A stretch of 6,534 nucleotides of DNA. Origin: Bacteroidota bacterium. Lineage in GTDB: Bacteria > Bacteroidota > Bacteroidia > J057. Made by a program: the position numbers and the translations under genes. This document shows positions 5,724 through 6,534 of the stretch, piece after piece. The stretch covers positions 1 through 6,534 of the forward strand of contig RFHL01001290.1 in assembly GCA_003696875.1 (NCBI GenBank). Reading direction: 5' to 3'. How positions within the stretch are numbered: position 1 is the first letter of the stretch; every line of letters begins with the position of its first letter. The notes below the pieces were generated by a model. That model made no database searches and was not told where the DNA came from. It saw nothing but the letters and a program-made list of their open reading frames with translations.

Positions 5724-6534
5724 GTGACGCCCCGATTCGCCGCTTACGCCCTTGCTACCTGCCTCCTGCTGCTCCGCGCCATGGGACTGCTGGCGCAGCC
5801 GGCCTGTGAGCCCGCCATGGACCAGCATGTCGCTACCCAGGCGGCCCTGGCCCGGGGCGATATGGCGGCCCTCTACCCGGCTGCCCAAGCGGCTTATGCC
5901 GGCTTTACCGCCTGCGGCTGGGACTCCATGCAGGGCCGTAGCCTCAGCTACATGGCCTACTGGGAGATGAGCCAGGGCGACTACGCCCTGGCCGGGCAGC
6001 ACTTCCGGCAGGTGATGACGCATTACCAGGCCGCCGGCCTGGACTCGGCTTCCAGCCCCTTCATCGGGGCGCTCAACAACCTGGCGGCCCTCTATGCCCA
6101 TCAGGACCAGCACGCCGCCGCCCTGGACTTGTTGGAGACTTGCCTGCGGCTGGCCCCCCAAGCCCCTGATCTGGACAGCAGCTACCTGGCCAATATCTAC
6201 TTCAACGCCGGCGATGCCTGCATCTACCTGGGGGCCTTTGCCCAGGCCGATTCGCTCATCCGGGCGAGTACCCGCATTCTCCAGGCTCACCTGGGGCCCG
6301 AACATCCCCGCTTGGTTTTGCCCCTCAGCGGTCTGGGCCGGCTCTACCTCCAGGCCGGGCTGGTGGATGAAGCCGTCCCCTTGCTCCAGGAAGTGGTGGC
6401 CCTCCAGACCCAGCACGGAGCCCTCGAAGGCGGCGATGCCCAGGTTTATGCCCGCCTGGGGATGGCCTACCTGCAGCAGGGCCGTCACGAGAAGGCCCTG
6501 GACCACTACCGCCTCGCGGCGCGCGCACAGGCCC
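5724..6534 (+). CDS. Exported TPR-repeat protein, N-terminal part (runs off the window)
   Basis: 270 residues are visible with no stop before the window end. The GTG at 5724-5726 is the chosen start: an in-frame TGA lies just upstream at 5712-5714, and the first 24 residues then form a complete signal peptide ending MGLLA|Q. The later ATG at 5781 would leave only a stub of it. Residues about 66-99, 114-147, 150-183, 192-225 and 230-263 look like tetratricopeptide repeats, with typical cores such as ALNNLAALYAHQDQHAAALDLLE and LGRLYLQAGLVDEAVPLLQ. The linker LGPEHPR is characteristic of TPR_12-type arrays. TPRs are helical scaffolds for protein binding. In Bacteroidota such signal-peptide-plus-TPR starts often belong to proteins ending in a CHAT protease domain or a sensor kinase, but the C-terminus is not visible, so the class is open. 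It is divergent from the fibre operon and shares a mirrored upstream motif with it. Confidence 0.88.
   Translation, partial: MTPRFAAYALATCLLLLRAMGLLAQPACEPAMDQHVATQAALARGDMAALYPAAQAAYAGFTACGWDSMQGRSLSYMAYWEMSQGDYALAGQHFRQVMTHYQAAGLDSASSPFIGALNNLAALYAHQDQHAAALDLLETCLRLAPQAPDLDSSYLANIYFNAGDACIYLGAFAQADSLIRASTRILQAHLGPEHPRLVLPLSGLGRLYLQAGLVDEAVPLLQEVVALQTQHGALEGGDAQVYARLGMAYLQQGRHEKALDHYRLAARAQA

Noticed and set aside
5625..6506. 293-codon open frame on the - strand
   Set aside because: It is antisense to the TPR gene and its shared upstream region; the + strand frame has the signal peptide and TPR pattern.

Overview
The window looks like chromosomal DNA of a GC-rich member of the Bacteroidota, most likely a Saprospiria (Lewinella-like) organism. 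The evidence is: a C-terminal type IX secretion (T9SS) sorting domain; signal peptides ending in the Leu-Leu-Ala|Gln style common in this phylum; an N-terminal module (GVAINTDGS...ASAMLDI...KGMLVPR) typical of Bacteroidota surface proteins; and no Shine-Dalgarno sequences before the starts. The taxon below phylum is an inference from style, not from a marker gene.

Left part, + strand. Positions 1-696 are the 3' part of a gene for an exported coiled-coil protein of unknown function; its start lies before the window. A 267-base gap follows. It holds a very GC-rich, multiply self-complementary element (794-915) bounded by 7-base inverted repeats, which is the best candidate for an undescribed structured repeat. 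Next comes a decayed gene (964-1786): a lipoprotein-type signal peptide with ATA where the start should be, two frame changes and an in-frame TAG, ending in a beta-strand-rich tail.

Middle, - strand. A compact two-gene operon reads leftward from 5564 to 1816. The first gene encodes an 802-residue fibre-like protein with about 29 repeats, mostly exactly 17 residues (51 bases) apart, followed by a peptidase S74 / endosialidase-type intramolecular chaperone domain and a C-terminal coiled coil. Five bases later starts a 444-residue secreted protein with a T9SS type A sorting domain. The two probably act together at the cell surface as a fibre and a T9SS-exported partner; this is inferred from their order and spacing. 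The operon converges on the pseudogene across a 29-base gap.

Right part, + strand. Positions 5724-6534 hold the 5' part of a GTG-started gene for an exported TPR protein that runs off the window. It is divergent from the fibre operon. The 159-base space between them carries two mirror-image copies of one motif (AAACCCTG, 6-7 bases, T-run, GA), each ending 9-11 bases before a start codon. This suggests shared or coordinated control.
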